From JAOSJT01 sp035362335 (GTDB lineage: Bacteria; Bacteroidota; Ignavibacteria; SZUA-365), in assembly GCA_035362335.1 (NCBI GenBank), contig DAOSDL010000023.1:1-64000 (forward strand): a stretch of DNA of 64,000 nt, given 5' to 3'. Made by a program: the position numbers and the translations under genes. Within the stretch, counting starts at the first letter, position 1; every line of letters starts with the position of its first letter. Under the pieces are notes generated by a model. The model made no database searches. It saw only the letters and a program-made list of their open reading frames with translations, and was not told the DNA's origin. Shown here piece after piece: positions 48,969 to 57,777 of this stretch.

Positions 48969-49712
48969 ATGCAGCAGAAGAACTACTATGACATACTCGG
49001 TGTGAGCGAAGGCGCCTCGCAGGAAGAAATCAAGCAGGCCTATCGCAAGCTCGCAAAGGAGTGGCATCCCGATCGTCGGCAGGGTGATGTCAGCGCCGAA
49101 TCCCGCTTCAAGGATATCGGCGAGGCCTACGAGGTGCTGGGCGATGCGGAGAAGCGCAGACGCTACGACGAGCTGCGGCGTTACGGCACGGGACAGGCGC
49201 GCGAGTCGATGTCCTACGACGACTTTCTCCATCGCTTCGGGGGCTTTTCGTCGGAGAACAAGCGGGACTTCACCTGGGGCTTCGATACCGGCAGTCTCGA
49301 GGATATTTTCGCAAATCTGTTCCAGGGCCGCAGCAAGCGCAAAGCCCGGGGCGCACGGGCGCAGTCCTCCGCCGGCAACCGTCCCACGGCGGCTCGCGAT
49401 GAGCAGGAGCACGCCACCGAGGATCCCTTTTTCAAGCGCAAGGGCAACGACGCGTATGTGGACATTCCCATCAACATTGCCCAGGCCGTGCTCGGATCCA
49501 CCATACGCGTACGCACGCCCGAGGGCAAACGCGTGAACGTGCGCATTCCCGCCGGCACGCAAGCGGAGCAGGTTCTCCGCCTGCGCGGCCTGGGCTTCGA
49601 TGGGGCGGGCGATTTGTACATTCGCACACATTTGCGTGTGCCGACCACGCTCACAGACGAACAACGACAGCTGATGGAGGATTTCGCCACCGCCTGCGGG
49701 ATGAAGCACTGA
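48969..49712 (+). CDS. DnaJ/CbpA-like J-domain co-chaperone
   Basis: A 247-residue protein. The J domain (residues 4-70: KNYYDILGVSEGASQEEIKQAYRKLAKEWHPDRR) keeps the HPD motif that stimulates DnaK. A basic linker follows, without the zinc-finger CxxCxGxG repeats of DnaJ, then one C-terminal substrate-binding domain (about 155-245: DAYVDIPINIAQAVLGSTIRVRTPEGKRVNVRIPAGTQ). This is a shortened class B (CbpA-like) form; full-length CbpA has two such domains. GGAGG at 48956-48960 supports the ATG at 48969. It lies between hsp20 and clpB. Confidence 0.92.
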   Translation: MQQKNYYDILGVSEGASQEEIKQAYRKLAKEWHPDRRQGDVSAESRFKDIGEAYEVLGDAEKRRRYDELRRYGTGQARESMSYDDFLHRFGGFSSENKRDFTWGFDTGSLEDIFANLFQGRSKRKARGARAQSSAGNRPTAARDEQEHATEDPFFKRKGNDAYVDIPINIAQAVLGSTIRVRTPEGKRVNVRIPAGTQAEQVLRLRGLGFDGAGDLYIRTHLRVPTTLTDEQRQLMEDFATACGMKH

Positions 49713-49822
49713 GCCGCGTCGCATGCGAGGGTGAAGCAAAAAGGAGAAATGCATTCGCGGTGTATCGAGCGGCCGCAGGCATGGCGGCAGGGTGAAAAGG
49801 CGAAATGGTACAATGGATGCCG

Positions 49823-50073
49823 CCTGCTCTGAAAATAGTCTCGCTGCCAGCATCATGCGCTTCTGCGCGGTAATGAGTTGAGTGAAGTGTGAAGAGTAAA
49901 GAGTAAAGTTTGACAGGGGCGGGAGTCGTGTGGGTCGGCTGAAAACGTCTTCCGTGATTTTCGGACTCTTCACTCTTTACTCTTCACTCTTTACCCGGGT
50001 ATCTCGTGGACTTCCACGATCCATCTGTGCTAATCTGTGTGAAATCTGTGCAATCTGTGGTTTTAAAACTCTG
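49823..50073 (+). repeat. Composite dispersed element, copy 1
   Basis: The element opens CTGCTCTGAAAATAGTCTCG, shows TCATGCGC...TGCGCGGTAA, a GAGTAAA heptad run (49888-49910), a second inverted-looking run of CTCTTCACTCTTTAC (49970-49995), and ends in a 63-nt block (50011-50073) that differs from 60594-60656 at only two positions. Within the end block ATCTGTG recurs four times at 9-11 nt spacing. It occupies most of the 384-nt gap before clpB and ends 23 nt before its start. Confidence 0.85.
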
Positions 50074-50096
50074 AAATGAAGTAAGGAATAGACGAT

Positions 50097-52721
50097 ATGC
50101 GATTGGATCAATTCACCGTCAAGGCACAAGAAGCCATCACCGCCGCGCAGGCACTGGCGCAGCGCTACGGACATCAGCAGCTCGAAGCCATGCACGTGCT
50201 CTCCGCGCTGATGGAAGACAGCGAGGGCATTCCCGTGGCCGTCCTGCGCAAAGTGGGCGGCAATGTGGACGCACTGCGCGCGCAGGTGGATCGCGAACTG
50301 CGCGGTAAACCCGTGGTGCAGGGTGGAGACGGCGTGTATATCGCCGCGGCGCTTGAACAGGTGTTGCGCAAAGCCGAAGAGGAAATGCGTGCGCTGCGCG
50401 ATGAGTACATCAGTACCGAGCATGTACTGCTCGCCCTTCCCGCGGATCGCGATGCCGGGCGAATACTTGCGGAGCAGGGCGTGAAGCGCGACAGCATACT
50501 GCGGGCGCTCAAGGATGTGCGCGGCGCGCAGCGCGCCACCACGCCCAATGCCGAAGAAAGCTATCAGGCGCTGAAGCGCTTCGGACGCGATCTCACCGAT
50601 TTCGCGCGACGCGGGAAACTCGATCCCGTTATCGGCCGCGACGAAGAAATTCGCCGCAGCATTCAGGTGCTGTCGCGCCGCACCAAGAACAACCCCGTGC
50701 TGGTTGGCGATCCCGGCGTGGGCAAAACCGCCCTCGTCGAAGGCATAGCCCAGCGCATCGCCTCGGGCGATGTGCCCGAGGGATTGAAAAATAAAACCGT
50801 GTTTCAGCTCGATATGGGCGCGCTCATCGCCGGGGCGAAGTTCCGCGGCGAATTCGAGGAACGCCTCAAGGCCGTGCTGCGCGAAGTGGCCGAGTCCGAG
50901 GGCGCCATCATCCTGTTCGTGGACGAACTACACACCATCGTCGGCGCGGGCGCGGCCGAAGGTGCTGTGGACGCGGGAAACATGCTCAAACCCTTGCTGG
51001 CGCGCGGAGAGTTGCGCATGATCGGCGCCACCACGCTTGACGAGTACCGCAAATACATCGAAAAGGACAAGGCACTGGAGCGCCGCTTCCAGCCCGTACT
51101 CGTGGACGAACCCTCGGTGGAGGACACCATTTCCATACTGCGTGGACTGAAGGAAAAGTACGAGCTGCACCACGGCGTGCGCATCGCCGACAGCGCCATC
51201 ATCGCGGCGGCCACACTCTCGCAGCGCTACATCGCCGATCGCTTCCTCCCGGACAAGGCCATCGATCTCATCGACGAATCGGCGGCGCGGTTGCGCACGG
51301 TGATCGATTCCATGCCCGAGGATATGGACGAAATCGACCGACGCATCAAACAGCTCGAAATCGAGGCCGTGGCATTGGGCAAGGAAAGCGACGACCCCTC
51401 GCGCGAGCGCCTCGCCGCCATTGCCGCCGAGTTGTCCAATCTCAAGGAGGAATACGCCGCCCTCAGCGCCCGCTGGCAGCTCGAAAAGGATTTGATCCGC
51501 GAACTGCGCGGCAGCAAGGAAGCGGTGGAAGTGGCGCGCTTCGAAGCCGAGAAAGCCGAACGCGACGGCGACTACAACCGCGCGGCGGAACTCAAGTACG
51601 GCACATTGATCGAACTGGAACGCCAGCAAAAGGATCTCGAAGCGCGTCTCGAGGAATTCCAGGCCACGGGGTCCATGCTCAAGCAAGTCGTGACAGAGGA
51701 AGACATCGCCGATGTGGTGTCGCGCTGGACGGGCATTCCCGTCTCGCGCATGCTCGAAAGCGAACGCGAGAAAATCCTGCACATGCCCGAACGGCTGCGC
51801 CTGCGTGTGGTGGGACAGGACGAAGCCGTGGCCGCGGTATCGGACGCGGTGCTGCGCGCTCGTGCCGGCATGAGCGATGAACGGCGACCCATTGGCTCCT
51901 TCATTTTCCTCGGTCCCACAGGCGTGGGAAAAACCGAACTGGCGCGCGCGCTGGCCGAGTTCCTCTTCGACGACGAGCATGCGGTGCTGCGCATCGATAT
52001 GAGCGAGTACATGGAGCAGTTCAATGTGAGCCGGCTGATCGGCGCACCGCCGGGATACGTTGGTTACGAGGAGGGCGGACAGCTTACTGAAGCCGTGCGT
52101 CGCCGTCCCTACAGCGTGGTCCTGCTCGACGAAATCGAGAAGGCGCATCCGGAGGTGTTCAACATCCTGTTGCAGGTGCTCGACGATGGCCGCCTTACCG
52201 ACAGCAAAGGCCATGTGGTGAATTTCAAAAACACCATCATCATCATGACCTCCAATCTGGGCGCGGAAAACATCATGGAACGCTTCTCCGGCGCTACCGC
52301 GGGCAGCATGGACGACGTGTATGAAAGCACGCGCCGCGATGTGCTGCAGTTGCTGCGCCATCGCCTGCGCCCCGAATTCCTCAACCGCGTGGATGAAGTG
52401 CTCGTGTTCCGTCCGCTTTCACGCGGCGATTTGCATCGCATCGTGGAAGTGCAATTCGAGCGCATGATTCAGGACAATCTCCAGCGGCAGGGCCTGGATG
52501 GCGCGTTGACGGCCCGGGCGAAGGACTGGCTGGCCGAGCAGGGATACGATCCGGCCTTCGGGGCGCGTCCGCTCAAGCGCCTGATGCTCAAGGAGATAGT
52601 GAATGCGCTCAGTACGCGCATCCTGCGCGGCGAATTGCCACGCGGCGCATTTGTGCGCATCGATGCCGACGAACATGGTTTGACATTTTCCGTGGAACAG
52701 CGCGAACGCGCAACGGTGTGA
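50097..52721 (+). CDS. clpB: ATP-dependent disaggregase ClpB
   Basis: An 874-residue Hsp100 chaperone that works with DnaK to pull proteins out of aggregates. The N-terminal Clp domain (about 1-145), first AAA+ domain with Walker A GDPGVGKT (about 205) and Walker B ILFVDELH, the coiled-coil middle domain (about 400-520, rich in REL, EAEKAERDGDYNRAAELKYG), second AAA+ domain with GPTGVGKTELARAL (about 605) and VLLDEIEKAHPEV, and the C-terminal ARPLKRLM region are all intact. The middle domain separates it from ClpA/ClpC. AAGGA precedes the ATG. With hsp20 and the CbpA-like gene it forms a disaggregation cluster. Confidence 0.97.
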   Translation: MRLDQFTVKAQEAITAAQALAQRYGHQQLEAMHVLSALMEDSEGIPVAVLRKVGGNVDALRAQVDRELRGKPVVQGGDGVYIAAALEQVLRKAEEEMRALRDEYISTEHVLLALPADRDAGRILAEQGVKRDSILRALKDVRGAQRATTPNAEESYQALKRFGRDLTDFARRGKLDPVIGRDEEIRRSIQVLSRRTKNNPVLVGDPGVGKTALVEGIAQRIASGDVPEGLKNKTVFQLDMGALIAGAKFRGEFEERLKAVLREVAESEGAIILFVDELHTIVGAGAAEGAVDAGNMLKPLLARGELRMIGATTLDEYRKYIEKDKALERRFQPVLVDEPSVEDTISILRGLKEKYELHHGVRIADSAIIAAATLSQRYIADRFLPDKAIDLIDESAARLRTVIDSMPEDMDEIDRRIKQLEIEAVALGKESDDPSRERLAAIAAELSNLKEEYAALSARWQLEKDLIRELRGSKEAVEVARFEAEKAERDGDYNRAAELKYGTLIELERQQKDLEARLEEFQATGSMLKQVVTEEDIADVVSRWTGIPVSRMLESEREKILHMPERLRLRVVGQDEAVAAVSDAVLRARAGMSDERRPIGSFIFLGPTGVGKTELARALAEFLFDDEHAVLRIDMSEYMEQFNVSRLIGAPPGYVGYEEGGQLTEAVRRRPYSVVLLDEIEKAHPEVFNILLQVLDDGRLTDSKGHVVNFKNTIIIMTSNLGAENIMERFSGATAGSMDDVYESTRRDVLQLLRHRLRPEFLNRVDEVLVFRPLSRGDLHRIVEVQFERMIQDNLQRQGLDGALTARAKDWLAEQGYDPAFGARPLKRLMLKEIVNALSTRILRGELPRGAFVRIDADEHGLTFSVEQRERATV

Positions 52722-52730
52722 CGCCTCCTT

Positions 52731-52758
52731 GCCCGCTCCGCAATCCGGCGGGGCGGGC
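52731..52758. terminator. Hairpin between convergent clpB and SUI1 genes
   Basis: GCCCGCTCCGC (52731-52741) pairs with GCGGGGCGGGC (52748-52758), 11 bp with one G-U pair and a 6-nt loop. No T tract, but it lies just after clpB and before the convergent gene. Confidence 0.6.
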
Positions 52759-52777
52759 GTTGGGGCGCTGCCGAAGC

Positions 52778-53152
52778 TCAGGCGACTCCCGTCACCTTGA
52801 ATCCCAAGGCGCGGAAATACGCGGCGGCCGTGCTGCGGTGATCGCCTTGCAGTTCAATAGTCTCGTCTTTCACCGTGCCGCCGCTGCCGCAGCGCGTTTT
52901 GAGTTCACGCGCGAAGCGCTGCAAATCCTCTTCCGTGTGAAAAAATCCGGCAATAACCGTCACGCCCTTGCCCTTTCTCCCCTTTTTCTCGAGCTGAATA
53001 TGCAGCTTGCTCAACGCCAGCGCACGGTCGCGCGCGCCAGCCGCAGGCGTGCTTGGATTGGCGGACGCTGTGCTGTCGGTCGCTGCCTCGTCGGATGAGG
53101 AAGAGGGAAAGAGTTTGGCCAGATCGGCGAGATCCTTGACGCGCGTATTCAT
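52778..53152 (-). CDS. SUI1-domain translation factor (YciH-like)
   Basis: A 124-residue protein with a variable Ser/Ala-rich N-terminus (SSSSDEAATDSTASANPSTPAAG) and a C-terminal SUI1/eIF1 domain (about residues 50-124: KGRKGKGVTVIAGFFH, LKTRCGSGGTVKDETIELQGDHR). Bacterial YciH homologues resemble eIF1 and bind the ribosome, possibly in stress conditions. I start at 53152 (MNTRVKDLADLAKLF). The frame extends 16 codons further upstream without a conserved sequence. The 297 nt to the propeller gene hold no gene I can see. Confidence 0.93.
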   Translation of the reverse strand: MNTRVKDLADLAKLFPSSSSDEAATDSTASANPSTPAAGARDRALALSKLHIQLEKKGRKGKGVTVIAGFFHTEEDLQRFARELKTRCGSGGTVKDETIELQGDHRSTAAAYFRALGFKVTGVA

Positions 53153-53449
53153 CGCATTCTCCGTGCGGCGTGGGACATGCTGCATGCTAATGTACGGCAA
53201 TCCCGCTTTTTCACGCAGTGTTTCGCGGCAGGGCGCACAGTACGCCGCACATGCAAATCACACGCGACGGCAACGCGATGCTAACAGAGCGCCGCCATAT
53301 TGAAGCACCCTTCCTTCAAGAGCGAAAAGGAGAGGGGCGGTGTTCAATCAGTGTGTCCTTCCCCCGCGGTTCCCACCTCCGCACATCGCCCCTCATTTTT
53401 ACCCTGATCACATCCTGCCTGTGTCGACGCATTTCCGTAGATTCGCAGC

Positions 53450-56203
53450 ATGAGACGAGGCGCAATATTTCTTCCCGCGCTGCTGTGCGTGCTCTATGTA
53501 CACATCGTTCAGGCGCAGCATTATCCTTTCGTGCGTTACGGAGCGATGCAGGGGCTGCCCGACGAGCATGTCACCGCGATCACGCAGGACCATCGGGGAT
53601 TTCTCTGGATAGGCACCGCGCGGCAGGGGGTGCTGCGTTTCGATGGCCAGCGCTTCGTCCCCCTTACCCTTGCGCTCGACGACACGGTGCATTCCATCGC
53701 CACCGACGGCAGAGGAGTACTGTACGTGGGCACGCGCGACGGCCTGCGCTGTGTGCGGTTGCGTGCGAATTGCAGCGACACGCGCGACACCATTCTTGAG
53801 CGGCGGCTTGCGGGCATCCGCGGGCCGGTGCGAGAAATGTACCTGCTCAACGCGCAGGAGTTGTACATCGCCACAGCGCGGCAAAGCTGGCTGTTGCGCC
53901 TGCGCGACAGCACGGCGCGGCGCATAGCCACACGCCCCGTCCGCCACGACCATTTGCGCGCCTTGTTCCCCGGCGAGCGCTTGCTGGCATCCGCACGCGA
54001 TTGCCGGGGGAGGGACTGGCTCGTCACAGCCGAAGCCCTGCTGTGCCGCGCCGACGAGGGTACGCTGCGCTTCGACCGAGGGAACGGCCTGCGAGCCACC
54101 GCGCCACGCGCGGTATTCTGCGACGATGAGGGCAGCGTTTGGCTCGGAGCAAGCGACGGCCTGTGGCAATACGTACCGGACCGCTTTCACCACTATTTGC
54201 CCGGCGATGAACTGCCCGCCGCGCGAGCGACGGTGAGCTGTGTGCTGCACGACGATGATCGCGCCCTGTGGGTGGGTACGCTCGGAGCGGGGATACGCGT
54301 GTTGCACGGCGAGGGTCCTCGCGATATCACGCGGCGCAATGGCTTGCCCTCCGACACTGTGCGGGCGCTGCTCGCACTTCCTTCCGGCGATGTGCTGATC
54401 GGTACCGAGGGTGGGCTGTCGGTATGGTCGCGCGGGCGTGTACGCGACCTGCGCGAGGATTTTCCCCTTCCTGCGCCGCGCGTGCGTTGTTTGTATCGCA
54501 GCTCCGACGGGGCGTATTGGGTAGGCACCACCGAGGGATTGCTGCGCCGCGATGCCGATGGTGCCGTGCTGTACACCACCCGCGACGATCTGCCTTCCAA
54601 CAGGATCACCGCTCTCGCCGAGGACGAGGCGGGTTTTCTCTGGGTGGGCACCGACCGGGGCGCGGCGCGCATCAGTCTCTCCACTGCATCGGTTTATCCA
54701 CCCGCAGGGCTGCGAGGCAAGCACATTCTCTCGATATTCCGCGACAGCAAAGGCATGATGTGGTTTGGCACGGTGGGCTCGGGAGTTTTTCTGGGTTCAA
54801 GTGGCACTTCGAGCATTGGCACGGAAAAGGGCCTCGCCGGAAACACGGTAACGTGCATCACCGAGGACGACTATGGGTCGCTGTACTTCGGCAGTAACGC
54901 TGGCATTTCCGTGTTGCCGTATCGGGATGTGAATCTATTGGCAAATGGTGACGAGCCCGCGGTTTCGGGCATCGATCCCGCGGTGATCATGGAATTGCTG
55001 CAACGCCAGGCCATGTTCACACTGGACACACGCAATGGTTTGGGGGCAAATGAAGTTTCAACGGTGCACTGCGGACCCGGCGGTGAGTTGTATTTCGGTA
55101 GCGGCGGCATCGTGAATTGCTACCAACCCACTCCCCCACCCCGGCGTGGTCGTTGGATATCGGCGGGCTGCGCGGAAAAGGATGGAGCCGCACCGTCGCA
55201 GCGCATGTTCATCAGCAGTCTCCGCGTGGACGAGGAGGAACGTACGGAGCGCGGAGCGGTGCGGATGCGCGCGGGCGAGCGCATGTTGCGCGTGCAGTTG
55301 CTCGCACCCACGTTTCGCAATGCCGCTTCGCGGCGCTTTCTCTACCAACTCGAAGGGCATGAATACCGCTGGCACGAGTCGATGGATGGCTCGATCGAGT
55401 ACGCCGGTCTGCCGCCCGGCGAATACACGCTCATGCTGCGTCTTCATCTGGGCGAAGGCCGTTGGACGCCACGGCATGCCATGCTGCGCGTGGTGGTGGA
55501 TGCGCCCTTCGTGGAAACGCTCTGGTTTCAGGTCACGCTGCTGCTCGCCGCCGGACTCGCCGTCGTCGTGGTCGTGCTTCGCGCAAGGCGGCATGCGAGA
55601 CGTACACAGGTGTCGCGGCTGCGCCTGGCGGAAACGCTGCTTTCCGAGCAACGCGTGAGCGGACAGGGCTCGTTGGCGAGCACTACCAGCGCGCCCGCCG
55701 AACCTGCCACGACATCAGCGGAGGCCGACGGGCAATTATCCTTATTGCGCGAGCGCCTCCTTCAGCACAGCGATGTGCTCTGGTTGCTCGACGCCACCAA
55801 CGACACATTGACCGCTGTGTTGCATGCGCTGCGTGAGCATGCCGCCGCGTTGCCCTGTCCCGTGCGCATCGAACACCGCATCCCCGCCCGCGTGCTGCGC
55901 CGCGCCATCGCGCCCGCGCGCCGCATGGCATTGCTGCGGCTTCTGCTCGCGTTACTCGACGGACTCATCCGCAGCGAGCAGACCGACTGCGGCATTGATG
56001 TGACCTTTACACACAAGCGCCGACGGCTCGTGATACAGCTGCACCGGACATCCGCGCAGGCATGCGACGGTAGCGTAGCGGATTTCGCGCGAGCGCGCGA
56101 AATCGCCACCGCGCAGGACTGGGATCTGCACATCGGCGCAGACGAACGCGGCATGCATTGCACGCTGCACATTCTCGCAACAGCATTACAGGACGAAGCA
56201 TGA
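53450..56203 (+). CDS. Propeller sensor protein (Reg_prop, Y_Y_Y) with degenerate kinase domain
   Basis: A 917-residue inner membrane protein. Signal peptide (about 1-23), then a large periplasmic two-propeller sensor of Reg_prop repeats such as GLPDEHVTAITQDHRGFLWIGT, SDTVRALLALPSGDVLIGT, SNRITALAEDEAGFLWVGT and GNTVTCITEDDYGSLYFGS, and a Y_Y_Y domain (FLYQLEGHEYRWHES, about 625-690). A helix (about 692-715) precedes about 200 cytoplasmic residues resembling a histidine-kinase ATPase, but lacking H-box, N-box and glycine-rich G-box motifs. It overlaps the PLP enzyme gene by 4 nt. Likely a sensor that signals without phosphorylation; see finding. Confidence 0.86.
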   Translation: MRRGAIFLPALLCVLYVHIVQAQHYPFVRYGAMQGLPDEHVTAITQDHRGFLWIGTARQGVLRFDGQRFVPLTLALDDTVHSIATDGRGVLYVGTRDGLRCVRLRANCSDTRDTILERRLAGIRGPVREMYLLNAQELYIATARQSWLLRLRDSTARRIATRPVRHDHLRALFPGERLLASARDCRGRDWLVTAEALLCRADEGTLRFDRGNGLRATAPRAVFCDDEGSVWLGASDGLWQYVPDRFHHYLPGDELPAARATVSCVLHDDDRALWVGTLGAGIRVLHGEGPRDITRRNGLPSDTVRALLALPSGDVLIGTEGGLSVWSRGRVRDLREDFPLPAPRVRCLYRSSDGAYWVGTTEGLLRRDADGAVLYTTRDDLPSNRITALAEDEAGFLWVGTDRGAARISLSTASVYPPAGLRGKHILSIFRDSKGMMWFGTVGSGVFLGSSGTSSIGTEKGLAGNTVTCITEDDYGSLYFGSNAGISVLPYRDVNLLANGDEPAVSGIDPAVIMELLQRQAMFTLDTRNGLGANEVSTVHCGPGGELYFGSGGIVNCYQPTPPPRRGRWISAGCAEKDGAAPSQRMFISSLRVDEEERTERGAVRMRAGERMLRVQLLAPTFRNAASRRFLYQLEGHEYRWHESMDGSIEYAGLPPGEYTLMLRLHLGEGRWTPRHAMLRVVVDAPFVETLWFQVTLLLAAGLAVVVVVLRARRHARRTQVSRLRLAETLLSEQRVSGQGSLASTTSAPAEPATTSAEADGQLSLLRERLLQHSDVLWLLDATNDTLTAVLHALREHAAALPCPVRIEHRIPARVLRRAIAPARRMALLRLLLALLDGLIRSEQTDCGIDVTFTHKRRRLVIQLHRTSAQACDGSVADFARAREIATAQDWDLHIGADERGMHCTLHILATALQDEA

Positions 56204-57336
56204 CCATCGACGAGATTCGCGCACAATTTTCCCATCTCGAAAGCGGACACATCTATCTGAATCATGCCGCCACATCCCCCTGGTCGCGCATGATGGAGGA
56301 GAGCGTGCGCGAGTTCATCGACGGACGCGCGCGTGGCGACATCGATACCTACGCCGCCACCATGCGCACCATCGGCGAAGCACGCGTCTGGGCGGCCGAG
56401 ATGATCGGCTGCGACGCGAGGCGCATCGCCTTCGCCCAGAACACGTCCGAAGGCCTGAACATTCTCGCGGCCGGTTTTCCCTGGCGGCAGGGCGATCATG
56501 TGATTCTGGTGGACCAGGAGTTTCCCGCCAACATCTACCCCTTTCTCAACCTGCGCCGGCACGGCGTGGAGTTGAGTTTCGTGCCCCAGCGCGAGGGACA
56601 GGTGCTGATCGAGGACATCGAAGCCGCCATCACCCCGCGCACGCGGCTTGTGGCCATCAGTTGGGTGCAGTTTCTCTCCGGTTACACCGTTGATCTTGCC
56701 GCGCTCAAGACGCTGTGCGAGTCACATGGCGTGCTTTTGAGCGTGGATGCGATACAGGGCGTGGGAGGCATTCGCCTCAACCTCGCCGAGACGCCCGTGG
56801 ATTTTCTCTCGGCCGGCGTGCAGAAATGGCAAATGGGTCCGCAGGGACTGGCCATCGTCTACGTGTCCGAACGCGTGCAGGACATGCTGCAACAGGCGGT
56901 GCTGGGTTGGATCAATGTGAAGGACGCGTGGAATTTCTTCGACTATCGCCTGGACCTGCTCGACGATGCGCGGCGTTACGAAAGCGGCACGTTCAATTCC
57001 ATTGGCCTCCACGCCTATCACGGCGCGCTGCGCTTGTTCCGCGCCGTGGGACATGATGAGGTGGAGCGTCTGGTGCGGAACAATGCGACATACACCTACG
57101 GACGCGCCATCGAGCGTGGCCTTGCCGTGGTCACGCCCTCCGATCCGGCACGTCGTGCGGGCATCGTGACCTTCCGGCACGAACAGGCCGAGGCCTTGCA
57201 AGCGGGGCTGCAACAGCGGCGCATCACCGTTTCGGCGCGCGTGGGGCATGTGCGCATAGCGCCGCATTTCTACAATACGACAGAGGAAATCGATGCGCTG
57301 TTCGCGGCACTGGATGAGTTACGCCGGGAGCAGTGA
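56200..57336 (+). CDS. Class V PLP-dependent aminotransferase-fold enzyme
   Basis: A 378-residue PLP enzyme of the class V fold related to cysteine desulfurases and isopenicillin N epimerases. It opens GHIYLNHAATSPWS, then shows the substrate/cofactor region FAQNTSEGLNILAAGF, the Asp-containing LLSVDAIQGVGG, and the PLP lysine in SAGVQKWQMGPQGL (about residue 225). Whether it is a desulfurase, an epimerase or another lyase cannot be told; there is no IscU or SufE gene beside it. Translational coupling to the propeller sensor (ATGA) is unusual. Its 3' end overlaps the receiver gene on the opposite strand by 18 nt. Confidence 0.9.
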   Translation: MTIDEIRAQFSHLESGHIYLNHAATSPWSRMMEESVREFIDGRARGDIDTYAATMRTIGEARVWAAEMIGCDARRIAFAQNTSEGLNILAAGFPWRQGDHVILVDQEFPANIYPFLNLRRHGVELSFVPQREGQVLIEDIEAAITPRTRLVAISWVQFLSGYTVDLAALKTLCESHGVLLSVDAIQGVGGIRLNLAETPVDFLSAGVQKWQMGPQGLAIVYVSERVQDMLQQAVLGWINVKDAWNFFDYRLDLLDDARRYESGTFNSIGLHAYHGALRLFRAVGHDEVERLVRNNATYTYGRAIERGLAVVTPSDPARRAGIVTFRHEQAEALQAGLQQRRITVSARVGHVRIAPHFYNTTEEIDALFAALDELRREQ

Positions 57337-57702
57337 GCCGATGGTCTCCAGCAGGTGATGCCGGTCGAAGGGTTTGGAAATGTAGGCGTCGGCGCCAGCG
57401 GCGAGGCTGTTGACGCGGTCGCGGGGAAAGGCGTGCGCCGTAAGCACGATAATGGGAATGGCCGCGAGCGATGCGGTTGCTTTGATGCGCTGCGTGAGTT
57501 CGAGGCCATTCTCCGTACCCGGCAGCGAAATGTCCATGAGAATGAGATCGATGGGTGTGCTTTGAAGGATGTCCCACGCCGCACTGGCCCATTGCGCGAG
57601 ATGCACATCGTACTGTTTGCGGAGAAGGACCTGCACGTAGGTCATGCTTTGTTCGTCGTCTTCGACGAGGAGGATGGCTTTGCGTTGCGCTTCGTCTGAC
57701 AT
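57319..57702 (-). CDS. Stand-alone response-regulator receiver protein
   Basis: A 127-residue CheY-like receiver domain. The phosphorylation pocket is complete: LLVEDDEQSM (acidic pair), LILMDISLPG (phosphoacceptor Asp), PIIVLTAHA (Thr) and AYISKPFD (Lys). No output domain follows. Single receivers regulate partners or serve phosphorelays. It is adjacent to, but antisense and convergent with, the propeller-sensor operon; with that sensor's kinase degenerate, a different kinase must act. I start at 57702 (MSDEAQRKAILLVE), excluding an unrelated upstream extension. Confidence 0.92.
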   Translation of the reverse strand: MSDEAQRKAILLVEDDEQSMTYVQVLLRKQYDVHLAQWASAAWDILQSTPIDLILMDISLPGTENGLELTQRIKATASLAAIPIIVLTAHAFPRDRVNSLAAGADAYISKPFDRHHLLETIGSLLPA

Positions 57703-57777
57703 AAATCGCGTGTTCCGCTCGTGGTTGCTGGTCGAGTGCGTTTCTGGGACGACTCGAAAGAGTATGTACAGTGACAA

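Noticed and set aside
50020..50060. Possible CRISPR repeats (phased ATCTGTG words)
   Set aside because: Units are 7 nt with irregular 9-11 nt spacing, there are no spacers of uniform length, and no cas genes are in the window.
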